Below are positions 14,430 through 15,091 of a DNA stretch of 15,091 bases, piece by piece; positions within the stretch are counted from its first letter, which is position 1; each line of letters begins with the position of its first letter. The DNA lies in NCBI GenBank assembly GCA_028279945.1, contig JANQMT010000146.1, positions 1 through 15,091 of the forward strand, written 5' to 3'. The notes under the pieces are model-generated. The model saw only the letters and a program-made list of their open reading frames with translations. It was not told where the DNA came from and made no database searches. The DNA comes from JAKSCF01 sp028279945. GTDB taxonomy: Bacteria; Bacillota; Clostridia; Peptostreptococcales; JAAYPU01. Position numbers and translations under genes: made by a program.

Positions 14430-14642
14430 TTATAATTTAATATTTAATACTGCTTGTAACGCACCATTAAATATAGAATCCAATACCCATATACCTAATG
14501 AAAATAGTGCACAAGTAAAAAGCACTATACCTGTATAGGATACAAGTTCAGATCTTGTTGGCCATATTACCTTTTTCATTTCTGACTTTACGTTTTTGAA
14601 AAACTTTACCGATTTGCCTTGTGAACCGGCTATTTTACTCAT
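14430..14642 (-). CDS. secE: Preprotein translocase subunit SecE
   Basis: SecE clamps the SecY channel in the inner membrane. It has 70 residues, the short single-span form of Gram-positive bacteria. An amphipathic N-terminal part ends in the conserved EMKKVIWPTR motif (residues 21-30), then one membrane segment spans about 36-56 (YTGIVLFTCALFSLGIWVLDS). ATG 14642 is preceded by AAGGAAG, a moderate SD. It lies 22 bases after rpmG and directly ahead of nusG, the conserved rpmG-secE-nusG order. Only three bases separate its stop from the next SD. Confidence 0.97.
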   Translation of the reverse strand: MSKIAGSQGKSVKFFKNVKSEMKKVIWPTRSELVSYTGIVLFTCALFSLGIWVLDSIFNGALQAVLNIKL

Positions 14643-14664
14643 ATTACCACTTCCTTAGTAATAA

Positions 14665-14814
14665 TTATTTGGTCTCCTTGTGGAGCGAATGTTTCTTACA
14701 GAATTTACAGTACTTTTGCATTTCTATTCTGTCAGGGTCATTTTTCTTGTTCTTTGTCGTGTTATAATTTCTCTGTTTGCAATCAGTGCAAGCTAAAGTT
14801 ACTTTTACTCGCAT
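14665..14814 (-). CDS. rpmG: 50S ribosomal protein L33
   Basis: L33 is a small zinc-ribbon protein near the E site of the large subunit. It has 49 residues, starting MRVKVTLACTDCKQRNYNTT. Two CxxC pairs (C9/C12 and C36/C39) would hold one zinc, so this is the zinc-binding (C+) paralogue. In some Bacillota, C+ forms coexist with cysteine-free copies elsewhere that are induced under zinc limitation. ATG 14814 has AGGAGG 9 bases upstream. It is the first gene after the tuf terminator and is followed at 22 bases by secE. Confidence 0.97.
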   Translation of the reverse strand: MRVKVTLACTDCKQRNYNTTKNKKNDPDRIEMQKYCKFCKKHSLHKETK

Positions 14815-14890
14815 ATCTTACACCTCCTAAATAATATATAAAATGACACACTATTACTACTATATCATTTGATTTTAAGGGTACTTGTAT

Positions 14891-14919
14891 AAGCTATCAC
14901 AATTTTTATTTTATGTCAA
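14891..14919 (-). promoter_or_regulatory. Possible promoter for rpmG-secE-nusG
   Basis: A perfect -35 TTGACA (14914-14919) follows the tuf terminator. At 17 bases the -10 position reads TAGCTT (14891-14896), only 3/6 to TATAAT. The location is right for the start of this operon, about 77 bases ahead of the rpmG ATG. The weak -10 makes the call tentative. Confidence 0.4.
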
Positions 14920-14933
14920 TAAAAAATTCTCAG

Positions 14934-14963
14934 ATTATGAAAGAAGCCGGGATAACCCGGCTT
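14934..14963 (-). terminator. Intrinsic terminator after the upstream tuf
   Basis: AAGCCGGG-TTAT-CCCGGCTT (14944-14963) is a perfect 8-pair GC-rich stem, followed by CTTTCATAAT. It lies 36 bases after the tuf stop. The tail is only moderately U-rich. Confidence 0.75.
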
Positions 14964-14999
14964 TAGCTTTTTATTATATCATTCCCATTGGTATATGAA

Positions 15000-15091
15000 C
15001 TATTCAATAATCTCAGCAACAACACCGGAAGCTACTGTTCTTCCACCTTCTCTAATAGCAAATCGTTGTCCTTCTTCAATTGCTATCGGAT
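15000..15091 (-). CDS. tuf: Elongation factor Tu, C-terminal 29 codons (cut by window edge)
   Basis: The visible part reads PIAIEEGQRFAIREGGRTVA and continues SGVVAEIIE followed by TAG. It is the end of EF-Tu domain III, where the conserved RFAIREGGRTVASGVV segment is diagnostic. This copy lies upstream of rpmG and ends at its own terminator, while the other copy follows fusA at the left edge. Two tuf genes in direct orientation flanking this region is a layout seen in Clostridia. Whether the two are identical cannot be told here. Confidence 0.97.
   Translation of the reverse strand, partial: PIAIEEGQRFAIREGGRTVASGVVAEIIE

Noticed and set aside
14643..14664. tRNA-Trp gene, often found near rpmG-secE in bacteria
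   Set aside because: The rpmG-secE gap is only 22 bases, and no cloverleaf is visible between tuf and rpmG either.
1..15091. Mobile elements, CRISPR arrays, prophage or defence genes
   Set aside because: No transposase, integrase or spaced repeats are visible. The window is a contiguous conserved housekeeping cluster with uniform strand and codon use.

Overview
This window is a complete ribosomal protein/RNA polymerase core cluster (rpo-str region) from a low-GC Gram-positive bacterium. Every gene is on the minus strand, so transcription runs from the right edge to the left. Gene order, consensus-like Shine-Dalgarno (SD) sequences (AGGAGG), the Bacillota-type S12 and S7, the 49-residue L33 and the L7Ae-like gene between rpoC and rpsL all point to Bacillota. 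The flanking of the cluster by two tuf genes, and the RpoB/RpoC sequences, suit class Clostridia (Lachnospirales-like). I cannot name a genus or species from sequence reading alone.

In transcription order (right to left): the last 29 codons of one tuf copy and its terminator; rpmG (L33), secE and nusG; rplK (L11) and rplA (L1); an L10-type leader with an attenuator, then rplJ (L10) and rplL (L7/L12); a strong terminator; a 346-base gene-free stretch holding a structured element and a consensus-like promoter; rpoB and rpoC; a 284-base hairpin-rich stretch; an L7Ae-like K-turn protein gene; rpsL (S12); a 79-base structured intercistronic element; rpsG (S7); fusA (EF-G); and the first 27 codons of a second tuf. 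There are no mobile elements, CRISPR arrays, tRNAs or rRNAs.

The genes supply the core of gene expression: RNA polymerase beta and beta-prime, NusG (which couples polymerase to ribosome or terminator), SecE (translocon), the L1 and L7/L12 stalk proteins with L10 and L11, the decoding-site proteins S12 and S7, and the factors EF-G and EF-Tu that work at the stalk.

The proteins are ordinary, and their key residues (RpoC NADFDGD, the RpoB rifampicin cluster, S12 K56/K101) look intact. The interest lies between the genes. There is an elaborate three-way-junction fold between rpsL and rpsG. A 7-residue leader ORF appears to own the SD in front of nusG. A palindrome sits exactly in the rpoB promoter spacer, with an upstream element that has alternative pairings. 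A hairpin ties up the rpoC SD with its TTG start. Mutually exclusive hairpins lie ahead of the L7Ae-like gene. Recognisable L1 and L10 control sites are also present. Three essential genes (fusA, rpoC, rpsG) use non-ATG starts.
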